This document shows positions 24,030-36,800 of a stretch of 64,000 nucleotides of DNA, piece after piece (position 1 is the first letter of the stretch; each line of letters starts with the position of its first letter). Origin of the DNA: Ophiosphaerella korrae (Eukaryota > Ascomycota > Dothideomycetes > Pleosporales > Phaeosphaeriaceae). The translations under genes were made by a program, and so were the position numbers. Under the pieces are notes generated by a model. The model was not told where the DNA came from and did not search any database. It saw only the letters and a program-made list of their open reading frames with translations. The stretch spans positions 1 through 64,000 of the forward strand of contig JALNQF010000060.1 of assembly GCA_028456385.1 (NCBI GenBank), given 5' to 3'.

Positions 24030-25574
24030 TTAGAAAAGATCGTCATCGCTTCCGACAATGTACCAGACCCCAACTTCAATTATGAGTTCTCCTGCAATTT
24101 GATACGGTGTTGCAGTATCCCCGTATTCCTTCCTACTCCAATAGGTGGTCATAACATGAAGTAGCAGATCCTCGAAAGAAGTACCAGGCGATGGCTCAAG
24201 AATCCTTAATAATAGACACTTTGCCTGATCGTACCTTTCCAAATCCTCTGCTGTGCGACAAATCATATATATATGCTGGCCAAATAAAGACGCGCTCATT
24301 AAAGGTAGAATCTTCCTGGTGGAGAATCTATATATGATAAATAACCCTTGAGAGGCTTTCGGTAGTTGCCTTTAGCTGCTGACACTGTACATATTCGTGC
24401 AGATACAAACGTAGGGCCAGCGCAAATGCTAGGGCTATTTCGGATTCTTTGGTTCGATCTAAACTGACTTGTGAGATATATATATATCGAAGCCGCACCT
24501 ACATTCTCCAATGGAGACACCCGTGATACAAAGTCCAAGAAAAGTTGAGGCAGCCCAGTTACCGATTCAGACCCTGGCCTTCCCCTGCAATGTTTCCACC
24601 AAACATGTTGTGCTTCTGATTGTCTCCCTAAAATCCAGACATTCATTTCTAGACCTGCTATCTTTTCAAGCATGGCGAGGTTAACTGTGTTTGTCATTAC
24701 TAGACCCAACTAAGTGCTGTGAACTACATGATAGACCCATCACGTGACCCCGTAGCGTCTTGGCACTAGGCCTATATAGGGAGCCTCGACTCCATCTACA
24801 ATGGGACAGCTTTTGTACATCACTCCTGGTCCCAGTTCTTGTTTAGGCTTACTTCGAGCCAATGCACAAAGCTGGGATTTAGCGTGTCCAACAGTAGCCC
24901 GCTCTCATCTGTCAATGTGTCGTCAATATGAGATTGGCGCAAAGGGCACACTTATACTTACCAATAGCTGTATGATTAAGAAGGCGCAGGCTAACACAAT
25001 TTCCATTTGTTGAAAGGCCGGACGCTTTAAAAGTTCCGCTTTGAGGCTTAGAATTACTCGATCGATTGAGGCAAGAGCCAAAATTAGGGACTTTTGATGA
25101 AGTTGCCCTAGGGCAACTATGCCGTTTCTAATGGTAGAAACATGATTACTGAGAGGGCCAAGTTTAGATAATACTGAATTGTTCGAAGTTTCCGTTCGGT
25201 GGAGAAGCTTCTAACTGAACAACTTAAATTTATCTTAGTCGAAAGCCAAGATAATGCCAAACTTTTAGGCCAACTCACAATGATCTCTATGGGAGTTGTC
25301 AAGGCTGTGTGGTAGCCTAGAAGGAGGCCGGATCCTCTGCCGATGATTGAGCACCGCCCCGGCTTACGCGAAACCTTGCGACGCCTGTGGAGAGGTCGGA
25401 GAGCCCCCGAGCGTGTCTTGGATGCCATACCAGGACCTTGGAATAATCACAGGACTTGCTTAATCGCCTACGTCGATTGCAAACCGGCACAGTCTCGTCG
25501 CATTTGGAGCTCACCTGACGGTATTGTTGACATCCATTTTTCGAGCGTGGGAAGCGTCGTTTCCTCAGCGGCAT
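24030..25574 (-). pseudogene. Zn2Cys6 transcription factor, degraded
   Basis: The minus-strand start at 25574 encodes RSKNGCQQYRQVSSKCDE, then VPVCNRRRRLSKSCDY and SKVLVWH. This is the zinc-cluster layout with two of the six cysteines replaced, by Tyr and by Arg. Downstream frames at 24709-24299 (NVWILGRQSEAQHVWWKHCR, GLPQLFLDFVSRVSP) and 24299-24030 look like pieces of a fungal transcription factor C-terminal domain, but lie in separate frames with a gap. Loss of zinc ligands and of frame suggests a pseudogene. The zinc-cluster call is firmer than the C-terminal part. Confidence 0.5.
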
Positions 25575-25896
25575 TTTGAGATCACATTGACCGCAGATCG
25601 TCCGTGTCGCGCTCGAAGAATAAGAGAGATGTATCTTGAGGGTGGATTCGGCGCCCGAGCGCCCCGCGGCCGAAGACTTATCGACGACTCATCTCGGCCA
25701 TGACTCAAAGCACATACCTAATTAGCACTGTTTCATCCCTGCACCATTTCGACTCAACCTGAATGAGCTATATGTATTTCTAGTGGCCTAGAGGCTTTTA
25801 GAAAAAAAAAATATATAAAATATACTTTTCTCAATTATTCCTTCTCACTTAACCCACTTTGACATACGAGTTACTGCAAAATACAGATCGGTCAGC
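25575..25896 (+). promoter_or_regulatory. Upstream region of the ABC transporter gene
   Basis: A run of A followed by atatataaaatatac at about 25801-25826 is the only TATA-like element near the start codon at 25897, about 75-95 bases upstream. The pyrimidine-rich stretch ttctcaattattccttctc after it fits a fungal transcription start region. Regulator sites were not identified. Confidence 0.4.
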
Positions 25897-27891
25897 ATGG
25901 GCACGATATTACCGGCTGACATGGAGCCTCTACTCAGCTCGCGGAGCACTGACGCTGAATATGGTTCTCATTTAATGGATGACCAGGCATTCGCAAGCGA
26001 TTTAACACCTACGACGAATGATTTCGATAGCGAAGACTACAGTGATAGCCACGAAGATGACGAAGAAGCGGAGCTAAAGATGAAGAGGCAAGAAAGACTC
26101 AAAGAGACGGGTGGCTGGTTAGGCTATCTCAAGGACTTCGGTATATTTCTTCCATATTTCATTCCACGAAACGACATAACAGTCCAACTTTGTCTAGTCA
26201 CCTGTCTCTTTTGTCTTACAGGTCGAAGGATCCTCAACATCTTAGTTCCACACCAATTAGGTATCATCGCAGATAAATTCCTCAATCGCCAACCTCCATA
26301 TCGGGACCTGCTTATATGGCTAGGCCTCAGCATTCTCAACGACACGTCTGGACTTAGTATGATTCAAGAACTTGCTCTGATACCGATCCGGCAATATTCT
26401 GCAAGACAAGTCACGAATGCAGCATTCAAACATGTCTTGGATCTGTCAATGGACTTTCACTCGGAAAGGGACAGTGCAGAAGTGATGAAGGCGCTAGAAC
26501 AGGGTGGTGCACTTGCAAGATTACTGCAGACAGCAGTATGCGACTTCCTTCCTGCGATAATAGATTTAACCGTCGCGCTTGGGGTTTTCTATTGGAAGTT
26601 CGGGATTTACACATCGCTCATCGTGGGAGCCGGAATCTCTTTATTCTTCGCTTTGGAAATCCTCACGTCAAGCTGGAAAGTGGAGCCTCGCCGGCAATTT
26701 GCGAAGGCAGAAAGGTATGAAGCCAGGGCGATGCATCAAGCCATCCAGGGTTGGACGACAATATTCTATTTCAACATGTTTCGCTTCGAACGGTGGCGTT
26801 TCGGGAAAGCATTAGACGCCAAGCTAGCCGCCGAACGGAAATGGAGCACCCGCGATAGCACAGCACAGGGTGCAGTTGAACTCCTCATACCGTTGACATT
26901 TTTCGCCCTTACTACCAACGCCATCTACAGTATCTCAAGCGGTCGAAGCAAGCCAGGTGACTTTGTCTTCCTTATTCAATACTGGGAGTATTTGATCTGG
27001 CCACTAAGATTTTTATCACACGACTACCGCGAGATCATGTCTAATTTGATTGACGCCGAACGTCTCCTTGCTTTGCTGCAGATAAGTCCCACCGTGGTCG
27101 ATAAAGAAGATGCACGGGAAATCGAATGTGTCAACGGAAAGGTTGCTTTTGAGGACGTCCGGTTCGCTTATAGTGGGCGGAGCATGACAATCAAGGACAT
27201 GCACATCTTGGCGCAACCGGGACAGACAATCGCACTGGTAGGAGCAACAGGGGCAGGTAAATCGACTGCCCTCAAGTTACTGCTTCGCTTCTACGATGTC
27301 ACAGGGGGGCGGATCACCATTGACGACTACGATATTAGGGATGTAACCCTTGATTCACTCCGCAAGGTTATTGGTGTAGTCCCGCAAGATCCTTTGCTCT
27401 TCAACGGCACGATTCTCGAGAATCTTCGCTACGCTAAACCTACCGCCAATTTCTCCGAGATAGTATCTGCCTGCCGTGCCGCTGCAATTCACGACCGCAT
27501 CCTTTCGTTCCCCGATGGCTATAGGACGCGTGTTGGCGAGCAAGGCGTTAAGATTTCAGGCGGTGAAGTCCAACGACTAGCGGTAGCTCGAGTGATTCTC
27601 AAAGATCCACCTATTCTAATACTAGATGAAGCGACGAGTGCAATGGATTCGCACACAGAAAGCAACATTCAAAGGGCACTGGATACGTTTAAAAACAGGC
27701 GGAAGAGAACAACTTTTGTGATTGCGCATCGATTGAGTTCGATTGTAGGCGCGGACCAGATCTTAGTTTTCGACGAGGGGAGAATCGTAGAGAGAGGAAC
27801 ACATACGGAATTGCTTGAGAAAGAAGGGGTATATAAGAGGCTTTGGAGCAAGCAGACTAGTAATTATACGGAGTTAGATAGAGGAGACTAA
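25897..27891 (+). CDS. Half-size ABC transporter, HMT1/ABCB6-like
   Basis: Intact single-exon gene of 664 aa. An acidic N-terminal tail (about 1-70) leads to a transmembrane domain of about six helices (about 85-385) and one nucleotide-binding domain. Motifs seen: Walker A GATGAGKST at about 449-457, signature ISGGEVQRLAVAR at about 554-566 (Ile in place of the usual Leu), Walker B ILILDEATSAMD near 571-582 and the H-loop IAHRLSS near 609. The closest-looking group is heavy-metal-tolerance half transporters of vacuolar or mitochondrial membranes, which act as homodimers. The extra N-terminal membrane region of classical HMT1 is lacking, so substrate and membrane remain uncertain. It is not obviously linked to the neighbouring Tc genes. 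Confidence 0.88.
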   Translation: MGTILPADMEPLLSSRSTDAEYGSHLMDDQAFASDLTPTTNDFDSEDYSDSHEDDEEAELKMKRQERLKETGGWLGYLKDFGIFLPYFIPRNDITVQLCLVTCLFCLTGRRILNILVPHQLGIIADKFLNRQPPYRDLLIWLGLSILNDTSGLSMIQELALIPIRQYSARQVTNAAFKHVLDLSMDFHSERDSAEVMKALEQGGALARLLQTAVCDFLPAIIDLTVALGVFYWKFGIYTSLIVGAGISLFFALEILTSSWKVEPRRQFAKAERYEARAMHQAIQGWTTIFYFNMFRFERWRFGKALDAKLAAERKWSTRDSTAQGAVELLIPLTFFALTTNAIYSISSGRSKPGDFVFLIQYWEYLIWPLRFLSHDYREIMSNLIDAERLLALLQISPTVVDKEDAREIECVNGKVAFEDVRFAYSGRSMTIKDMHILAQPGQTIALVGATGAGKSTALKLLLRFYDVTGGRITIDDYDIRDVTLDSLRKVIGVVPQDPLLFNGTILENLRYAKPTANFSEIVSACRAAAIHDRILSFPDGYRTRVGEQGVKISGGEVQRLAVARVILKDPPILILDEATSAMDSHTESNIQRALDTFKNRRKRTTFVIAHRLSSIVGADQILVFDEGRIVERGTHTELLEKEGVYKRLWSKQTSNYTELDRGD

Positions 27892-28369
27892 TAAGAATAG
27901 GCTCAGGCCATGATTGTTTGTGGCAGCCTAGCTAGGGTGGCGAGCACTGCAACTTGGTTGTTTGCTAATATTTACACCTAGCTAGCCAATTAGCGAGCAG
28001 TGATCTGATTGGATTTGATCTACTAGAACCGAATTGGATAGATCAGGGTCTCCGTTGGAATTGGATCGAATGATCGAACCTTCCTCGCCCGACCGAACAG
28101 ACCGGACACCGCGGAACCCCCGGAGCCCCAGCCAGACCGCACAAGTCAGACTGGTAGAGCCGATAGGGATCCTTAGACGGAAACCCGAGCCATCGCGTTC
28201 GTGTCGTGTTAGCACTAACCTCGAAACCTCACAACGGCCGTACTATCTACATCTATATTCTCATAATATGAATAGATTATTTCAGCAGGCTCACCGCCCA
28301 AGTGATGATGTCCTTCCTGCGCCTCTCTACATACTGGAAGGATAGACTTGGTAGGTCTCAAAACTAGCT
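27892..28369. other. Intergenic 3' flank, no gene seen
   Basis: Includes a stretch at about 28000-28230 with repeated ggat/gatc-rich motifs that may belong to the hAT relic that follows. No ends or frames could be defined. Confidence 0.35.
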
Positions 28370-28776
28370 TGCTCTATTTGCTCGGGACGTCTTCTCTACG
28401 CCGGCGATGAGCGATGAATGCGAAAGGGTCCTTTCAAATTGCAAGATCCTTATTAACTAGTGCCATACACGACTTTTTATGGAGATCATTGAGGTAAACG
28501 ATTGTCTCCGGCACTGGTACGGTCCTCCTAATGAGGGGGCCTTTAACGAGGCAGTATCGTGTCATATAACTCGACATAATGTCAGTGATAGGAATCAATG
28601 ACCATAATACATATCAGATGTGGCACAGAGAGATATTGAGGCTCTGGAGGACGAACAAGGCCTTGAACCAATGGCCGAGCAGCTTGACGACAACGCACTT
28701 GATACCCTTGATAACGATCTCGATATGGCATCTGATGGGGAGGACGACGCTGAAGAGGATATAGAGACCTCATAAG
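28370..28776 (+). pseudogene. hAT-family transposase C-terminal relic
   Basis: Read on the plus strand through one TAG, the frame gives LFARDVFSTPAMSDECERVL then SNCKILIN and EIIEVNDCLRHWYGPPNEGA. This is the hAT dimerisation region and its usual tail. An acidic end (LDNDLDMASDGEDDAEEDIE) finishes at a TAA near 28774. Only this C-terminal portion remains. Confidence 0.65.
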
Positions 28777-29969
28777 TGTTTCGAAGTACATATCTATTTG
28801 CACTGTAAATGTGTGAACAAATGGAGGAACAAATATGTGGTGACTTATTGTACGGAGAGGTCTTATATGTGGAGAAGTAAACGAGAAAAGTTGTGAGACC
28901 AGCTTTATATGCCTCCTCCGAGCAGATTGCGTGAGCACTTGACACCTCATCTCATATACTCCGTAGTCAACACTATAATTATGCCAAGACCTACTGGACT
29001 TCCTGCAGTGCCTAACCGGACGGAATTTTTATGTTCTGTATCAATTCTTGCAAGGGCATCAAGCCGCAGTGGCGTCAACCGGTCAACTACTTGAAGGATT
29101 ATTGTAGGACTTATAGTACATTCCTAGATCTTGCTGTTGCAGACCAAGAAGATTGGTGTAAAAGTCCAGTTTAACCACAATTCCCATAAGCGTGTTTTGG
29201 TTGTTTTGTTCCTTCGATTCAAATTTGAAAACCTCAACTCCGTACCTTGACAACACGTCCTGATTGCTGGGCTGGGTGAAGACGATGAACATTAAGCCCT
29301 CTTCCTCTGGATCTTTTGATGCTATTGCATTCATGATACGAAAACCCAGTAGGGTGATTCTCCCTTTTCCCACGCATCCAGCAATTCCATCATAGCTAGT
29401 GCATTGTATCCACTCCCCGCCACTTACTGAAGATACATGTTGGTATAGGATAAAGGTAGGTGGGGAAGTTATGGCCTGTGAAACGACGACGGGTAATTAT
29501 AGCATATTTATAACGTATGTGCGGCTCGTCCTCACTTCTGTATCACTTAGACCCCTGTATTTGCTACAATCCGTGCAGAGTCCGCGTGCATTAGGCACCC
29601 AGGAGGCCAGTGACCAGGAAAAATCATAGCGCCATGGCCTTCTCCTAATCCAATCAAACATCTCCGTTGTTTTCATTTATGCCATCCTTGGCGGACCGAT
29701 ATTTTGAGGCGCTATCATGAGGGCGCTATGTCCAGTCGCCCACCCTTCATCATCTTACCCCACCAACATGCGATCACAAATTAGATGGCAAGTAGATTTC
29801 CTCTATAATGGTCTTCCTTCATTGACCCGCCCCCCAGCGTTAAGTGCTTTCAGCAGGAGTTCTAGGACATTCCACCCAGCCTATCATAGATATCAGCGAT
29901 CTCCTCCAGCATTTGGGCTCCAAATCTCCAGCGAGCAAGAATAGCTGATCTACCAATACCGCTCAGACT
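28777..29969. other. Intergenic, no confident gene
   Basis: A minus-strand frame at 29083-29373 (96 codons) has no recognisable motif; other frames are shorter. No RNA gene or repeat was recognised. Confidence 0.35.
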
Positions 29970-30395
29970 ATGCAAGATAGCTTGGCCCTTTCAGCCGTTT
30001 CTAAGTTCGATAGCTCTCGGTTTCAATCTCAATACATACCCTTTGTCCAAGGATCACTAGTCTCAAATGAATTCCTACCCTCGCAGATAGCGCCTTCTAG
30101 TAAAAGCGGCGTTCAGCAGCAGGAATTGCAGATCCCTATTAGTGCTAATACCGGTTCCGGGATGGCAGATGAAAAGAGGAAGCGCAATACGGACGCATCG
30201 GTGAGATCCCGAAAGAAACAAAAGTAGAAAGAACGCAATATGCCCATAAGAATTAAATATCTAGAAAAGAGGTATAACAAAAAGCTCAGAGATGTTCAGT
30301 ACTACTAGGAGGAGAGAAACCATTTCAAGTCCCTCGTCTTCCAGCAGCCTAGCACTGATCAACACTACTAAAGGCCTCTATCGCCTCGCCTCTCT
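29970..30395 (+). pseudogene. bZIP transcription factor relic
   Basis: The frame ending in a TAG at 30225 contains ADEKRKRNTDASVRSRKKQK, a bZIP basic region of the DEKRKRNTAAS type. Past the stop the same frame continues with a leucine-zipper-like stretch (IKYLEKRYNKKLRDVQ...ERNHFKSLV) that includes a further TAG. The stops fall where Gln codons are expected, which fits C-to-T decay. The N-terminal part is Ser/Gln-rich. It may be a dead host gene or a piece of a repeated family. Confidence 0.55.
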
Positions 30396-30882
30396 AGATA
30401 CAATAATATAGCTACGTATGTGAACGTACTGCCTGCTCGACCACAAGCAATCTAAGACTAACTATAGATTATAGACTTGAGGATAAGAGGGAGGAAGGGA
30501 AAGACGCCAAAAATGGGAACCTGGGTCAGAGCCGGAAAACGAGATCCTGTAAACCAAATCCATACTGCTGCTTACAATACTAACTTCTCCTCCAGCCGCA
30601 CTGCTGAGATTTTGCACTACCCCAGAGGCAGATCTCTTGGCATCCTAATCGCGCTGCATTAACTGCCGTGATTCACATGTGGCTGATGGATGTGGCACAC
30701 TGACCGTCACAACGCCGCGTCAGTAAATGGTATGTTGTGGATTGGGAGCTACAGAACAATTGATTGTAATCGGATACAAAACCACATCACCAAGCAAATA
30801 ATTTAGAACAGCTTCTCTTTCGCGTCTCGGTAGCTACAGGAGCCTCATGCGCACACCCCCACCTCATTACACCCACCTCATC
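30396..30882. other. Intergenic 3' flank of the TcA gene, no gene seen
   Basis: Sequence between the bZIP relic and the end of the minus-strand TcA gene. It should contain the TcA 3' UTR; no terminator-like feature or frame is convincing. Confidence 0.4.
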
Positions 30883-33800
30883 TCACAAACAATACCTAAT
30901 CACCATCAGAATCCGCCTAACACCACTCTTCATTATGCTGCCCCCAACCTCCAAACTCCAATCCCCAAGCTCCTCTGCCGTTTCTTTCGCCCTTCCCACA
31001 TAAAACGCCCCAGCCATTCCGCCATTCGCCAGCGCAATGTCCGCTTTCCCCACAAGCCTGACGTCCTTTGCGAAATCAATCCCATGCGCCTCCTCCACAT
31101 TCACCAACAAACTGACCTCTGCGGCCTTGGCGTTCCTCCCCCTCGCAAAGAACGGGAGCCGCTCCCTAAGCGCGCCGAGCTGAATCGTCGCAGACTTGGC
31201 CCTGTCACGCTGGCCAGCAAACCTCCACCACTCATTCGCAAAATCGCTCCGCAAATCCACCATCATGAACAGGCCTTCCGTGTCCGCGACCAGTTTTGCA
31301 CATTTCCGAAATTCCAATGCTGCGGCCACCGCCGCTTTCTTGAGCCTCGCCCCGCCGTTCAGCGCTGTATACCGCATATGCAGCACTACGTCGCCAATCG
31401 TATCGTAGCTGAACTGCTGCATGTCCGGTGGCGCGAGTTCGATACGCCACTTGCTGATTGCTCCCGCTCCTTCGAAGGGCAGATATCTCTCACCATGAAA
31501 GTCGAGCGTAAAGACGCCGGAGTCCTGCCGACCACCGCTAACAGCAATGCTGGAGATGGGTATCTGTTCCGTGCGGAAATGCGTAGCGTCTGGAGACTGC
31601 TGCGAGTCATCCGCGTCGGATATGATTGGGTCGATGCGGTACTGGTGTGAGAGCAGCGTCAAGGTCGCATTGACGCTGGCATACGGGCCAATCACACAGG
31701 GAACAGATAGGCTTATGGACTTGATGCGCCGGCAATATTGGCCCGGGAAATCAAAGTCAAATAAGGCTTCTGGAATGCTGAACTCGGCCCACCCTTGCTC
31801 ACGGAGGAGGATGAGAGCCCAAGGCTGCATCTGACCGAGGGAGATGTTCTTTACGACTTCGAACTCGTACGCCCGCTTTTCCTGGTATGCTGTTTCGAGG
31901 CGCTTGAGCGATAGGTTGAGCGTTTCGCCCGACAGGAGACCGTCTCTCCCGTTATCCCAGTAGCTTTGTCCAATGTGCTCGATGCCGGCATCCCCGCGCT
32001 CAAAGCGGAATGCTTTTTGCGCCTTTTTGGCTAGATCATTGGCTAGGACGTAGGTCTGATAAAACAGATTCCGCACGCTTCCATCCATCCAAGCATATAG
32101 CTGCTCGCTCGTGTACTTGCTCTTGAGCCACTGCTCCATTTCGGCTGAATTGTCTATTTGCCGCTGCTGAAGCGTGATGTCGCGCTCACACATTTCCAAA
32201 CGAATCCTTGAAGCTTCGATCTGCTTGTCTGTGACTTTAACGTCCCTTCCCGCGGCGTTGGCCTGCATTCTACGATCCTGAAGCTGGCGGATCAAAAAAG
32301 CCTTCCGAGTTGCACAATTCCCTTCTTCAGACTTCGTTATAGCTTGTTGTCTCATTACCCCAGCCGCCGCCATCATAGGCTGTACAATAGTGTCGTTCAG
32401 TGGGCCCACTGCAAAACCAACGCCCAGCGGCTGAGTGAACACGGTCACGGGCGGAATAGCTCTTGCGATGCCAGCGAGCAACTCAATGTTGGAAGCTTGC
32501 TGGTTTAGGTGCTTGGCTTCTTCAGCTTTCACAAACTCCAGATGTTCATTTGATGTCATTCGGAGGCCATCCGTTGTTGGCCGCTCTATCTGCTGGATGA
32601 TATCTTCCCATTCGCTCGAGGGATCTGGAATGCCCTTTGCCTCGTCGTCTCCAGCAAGGGAGATATAATATTGCAACCTGGTAACCTGGCCCCTCCTCGC
32701 TTCTTCCAGTGTAACTATTTGCTTTTCCACTTCGCGTTTCGATAACTGTCTCAATTCCATATTGAGCGATTGAATCACCTTATTCTGTCGAGCATGGAGA
32801 TTCTGCAACACCTCTACGTCTTTCTTTTCGCGGATCGACAGAAACAATGCGCCCATAGACTTGAGCTCGCCCACCATCTCGAACGCCTTTTGGAGGAGAT
32901 ACACAAATCGATAGTTTGGCATAGGCCCCACTGAATCATTGATGAGCTCTGTTAGGCTGACTCCGCTCGCAGACGCCCTAGTGATAAGATCCATGTCAAT
33001 TGGAGGCTCAAACAGTGAGAGGGTCCTAGGAATGCCGTTGATATCTTGGCTATGTCGAATTTTGTACAGCCGATCATCTACAAGTCTTCTGAGCTCCAAT
33101 AGTTTTGGATTCGGCGGCACGCAAAAGTATGTGGTTTTGAGAATGCCAGTAAATCCGGACGTGGATCCCGCATTGGTATTCGCCCCTCGAGTAGCCGGGT
33201 CACTAAAGAAAGGAAATTTAAGCTCCAAGTCATAGGCCGCATTGGAAAAGTCATTGAGTGAGGACTCAAGCTCTGCATACGTATTTGTGCGTGCCTTTCC
33301 AAACTCTGGTACCGCCTGGCTAGCAGGCCCTAGAACATGGGACGCTTCAATATATCGCTGAATCGCAAGGGGGATGGATTCGAGCGTGTTTTGCTGGAAG
33401 CATTCATCGCCACTAGCAATCAAGATATCCACATACCGCATCACAATTCGCTTCATGTACGCCTCATTTCTGTGGCGAGCCACCACGTGAGCGTTGAAAG
33501 GCGACTTGCGCCATTCATCAATCATGGGAGTAGAGGTCAACCCAGAGTCGGGTGTAAGGCGCCCTAGAATAGTTTCAATGGTATCGATCTTCCCTTGGGC
33601 AATTTTCTGGAATGGGGGAAACAGCCAGCAACTGTCGGGGGTCGCACAATTGGCTGTTGGGTCAAATACAAGGTGTGTCATTTCAATGGCAAGATCATAC
33701 TGCCCAGTAGCTTGGAGCCGTTCTACCAGCAGCATGATGATGTGTACACCAAGCTCCCAATTGTAAAGTGCATCAGGTGTCGACAGTTCGTGATAGCTAT

Positions 33801-36800
33801 TTCTTGCACCGAATGGAGTTCGGTAACCTTCAATGGAAGACTTTGCTAGATACGAGTAGATGTTCTGCAATCCTTCGTATGAAGTTGACATCTGCATGAG
33901 GCCTGGGGAAAGGGTGTGTTGAAGTAAATCATACCCGCCGAATGGGTAGAGGAAGTATGAAGCATGGGTGCCAGATGCAAATGTATCTTGGACTAGACCA
34001 GTAGCAGCGCTGTAGTAAGAGTCATTGAAGGACATGGTATACATAATGTCGCGGTTTGGACTGGTGGGTATCTTCAACTCCGGATATCTCCCTAAATCCT
34101 CTAGCAGCGGCGTCTGCATGCTACCATCACGGTAAAGTCTAAGATCGGATAACGAGACATGGCGATCATTCTGGATCTTAAGAGGCATTTTCTGGAAGGT
34201 ATTCGAAATAGTTCCTTGCCATCCGGTCCTGAATCCGACATCTATTGAGTCCTCATCTGTAACAACGATCCGTGAACCTCGCATCTCGAATCTTCCAATC
34301 GGCCAATTGAAAGCAATATACGCATTGTACGTTTGAACCACCCTCTCGACATCGATGACCAAGCCAGGGGTGGCGAGGGCTGACGGACTGGAACCTGACC
34401 GCACCCAGAACCTGAAGCTTGATATGGTAGGGAGGGCCTCCGCCAACGAGAAGTTGGCGGTTTTGAAAACCATTGGGTCTACATTCAGATATCTCGTATC
34501 TGTTTCCCGAGCGCCGGCGACCGACAGGCTTGCCTGAGACACCTGCTTCGGCGACCACTTTCCGCCTCGGTACTCAGTCCACGCTATTCGGAGCTCCCAG
34601 CGCTTTGTCGGCTGGAGGGTCTTGCTAGGTATCTCACGGCCAAGCTTCTCCAGTGTCGATTCCCCACTCGCAGCCTCGCTTTGTGAACTTTTCAGAGTAA
34701 ATTCCGGCAGGAATAGTAGCAGTCGTTTCCCGTGGAGCGCCGGGACAAGATAGCATCCGGGCGTCGATAGAGATTTACCATCAGCATCGGCTTCATGGGC
34801 TTGGATATCAACGTCGATCCTACTCCATGGTTGCCAAAATGCCGCATTTGCGCCGGCTGGATCCATGCGAAGAACTAGGGAACGGTAATAGTAGGTATAC
34901 GGTGTAGTCCTAGTTCGAGCGAAGAAGTGAAACGTTCCCGTGTCCTTAGAGTCCTTCGGTTTGTCCCAGAGGTATGAAAGAATATCGAGATCGGCTACGC
35001 TGTCAGTCGCGTATATGTACTCTTTGACGTAGTTCACAGCAGACTCAGCATTCAAATCATTCTGTAGGATACTGGCTTCAAATGCCTTGAAAATATCTGA
35101 CATGTCGTCGCGCAGAGTAGGGTCAAGCCAGTTCTCGGGATACAAAAACACCTTGCGGTTCGCCTCCCACAGCCTGTACTTCTGCGTCCACTTCCACCTT
35201 TCCATAAATTCCGTATCAAGGACGGTCGGACTAACACCCTCAGACTTCTCTAAGCCGAGGATGCATCGCTGGACGTAGAGCTGGATTACCGAGATTGCTT
35301 GCTTGATCCTGGAAGTTTGCAGCTCTGGTCCCATCTGAACGTCGACGAGAAAGTGTTCAAACAGGTGACCGGCGTCTGAGATTCCGCGAGATTTAGTGTA
35401 GTCTTGCTGCAGGAGGTAATTCACAAGAGCATCTCGTTTGTTCTCCCGCAAAGCATTATTTGCCAGAAGCATAACGTCTCTCGCTCCGACTTCGGGCTTA
35501 GGAAGAGATCGCATAAGCAACATGATGTTCTCAGCTATGTCGTACTCGGAATTCGTAGCAGGGGGTGGTGGTGGGTTTGCCCAGGCGAACAGTGACGATA
35601 TGCTGACACCGTGTCCAAGTCTAGCGATAAAATCCATACAATCCAGTAGGCTGGTTAGTTCGCGTGTGCCGTGGAATAAAGCAGGTATGTCAGAAATTCC
35701 GTAACATGGGTACTTTGTGTCTAGAAAAGCCTTCATCTGTAGCTCTGCATATCCGGTCAGTGTTGATAAAGCTTTCGCGAGACTTTCTTCGTTCTGGTGA
35801 TTCTCAATCCACTTGAAGAATGCAATCAATTTCTCTGAAGAGCCCAGCCTATCCCTCATCGACGCGTATTGCCAAACCACCTTCATACCATCATAAGATA
35901 GATGGTTTAAATCAAGGGGAGGTACGGAATCAAATCGTCGGCCGTGGAGATAGAGTAATTCGGTCGGCGTCAACTTGAACACTTCCATAGTCGTTGTGAT
36001 GCGAGAAATAGCCAACAAAACGCTCTTTGCCGAGTTTAGCACGCGGTTGTCGAGCAGGTCGTTTTCAGAAAATGACCGAGCAGGCGAACGACTAGTTGAG
36101 TACGAACAGGACGAGGGGTTTATGCCTGTAAACTGAAGATGGTATACCCGACCATTGATCATTTCAAGCTCGCCCGATCGCCAGCACTGATCGTATTCTT
36201 CCAGGTTGAGCATAACCCGGTCAAGAAAGATTGTTGGCTTTGTTCCCGGAGGCGGTTTTAGTACAGATATTCGATATGTGTCCGTTGCAGGTGGTTTGAA
36301 GAAGGCATCACTACACTCTTCACGCAAGGCAGAAATATTTGCAGACAATAGACTACTTAGGTTTCCCAAAGCAAAGTATGTTTCGTCGGCGGCACCTGCG
36401 GGAGCTTTCGGGGAAGTAGTAATCACGTCGGACAACAGTGCTGTGAGAAGCGATGCCTCCACGCCAGGGAAGAGCGGTGACAGGCTTCTACTGAGCAAAT
36501 CTTTGGTAAGACGTGATCTCAAAGCGGGCGTCACGCATTGCAGGAACGAGGCGCATCGTTTTTCCATGAGCATCTCCGCGAAGGGTGCATCGACCACCTT
36601 AGTGGGCTCTGTGGGTGAAGAGAGAAGCATTTGTCCTTGATCTTCTTTTCCAACGTAATATTTCTGTAGGACGTTTGTGTACAGTGACGACTTTTCCAGA
36701 GTCGAGAGAGAATTCGAGCCTGGTGATACATTTAGCATCCGCCTATGGTCCCACAAAGATAACGGATATCCATACCTTCTACAAGGGCAACGACCCGGGA

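Noticed and set aside
29083..29373. A 96-codon minus-strand frame.
   Set aside because: Looks moderately protein-like but matches no family I recognise; left as unassigned.
30847..31650. Plus-strand frames of up to 267 codons inside the TcA gene.
   Set aside because: They are shadows of the strongly conserved minus-strand coding sequence and show no motifs.
36732..36756. Overlapping ORFs in TcA as a frameshift or as two separate genes.
   Set aside because: A 56-bp intron explains the phase change better. The second ORF's own ATG region (36756-36720) reads as intron, with unrelated residues.
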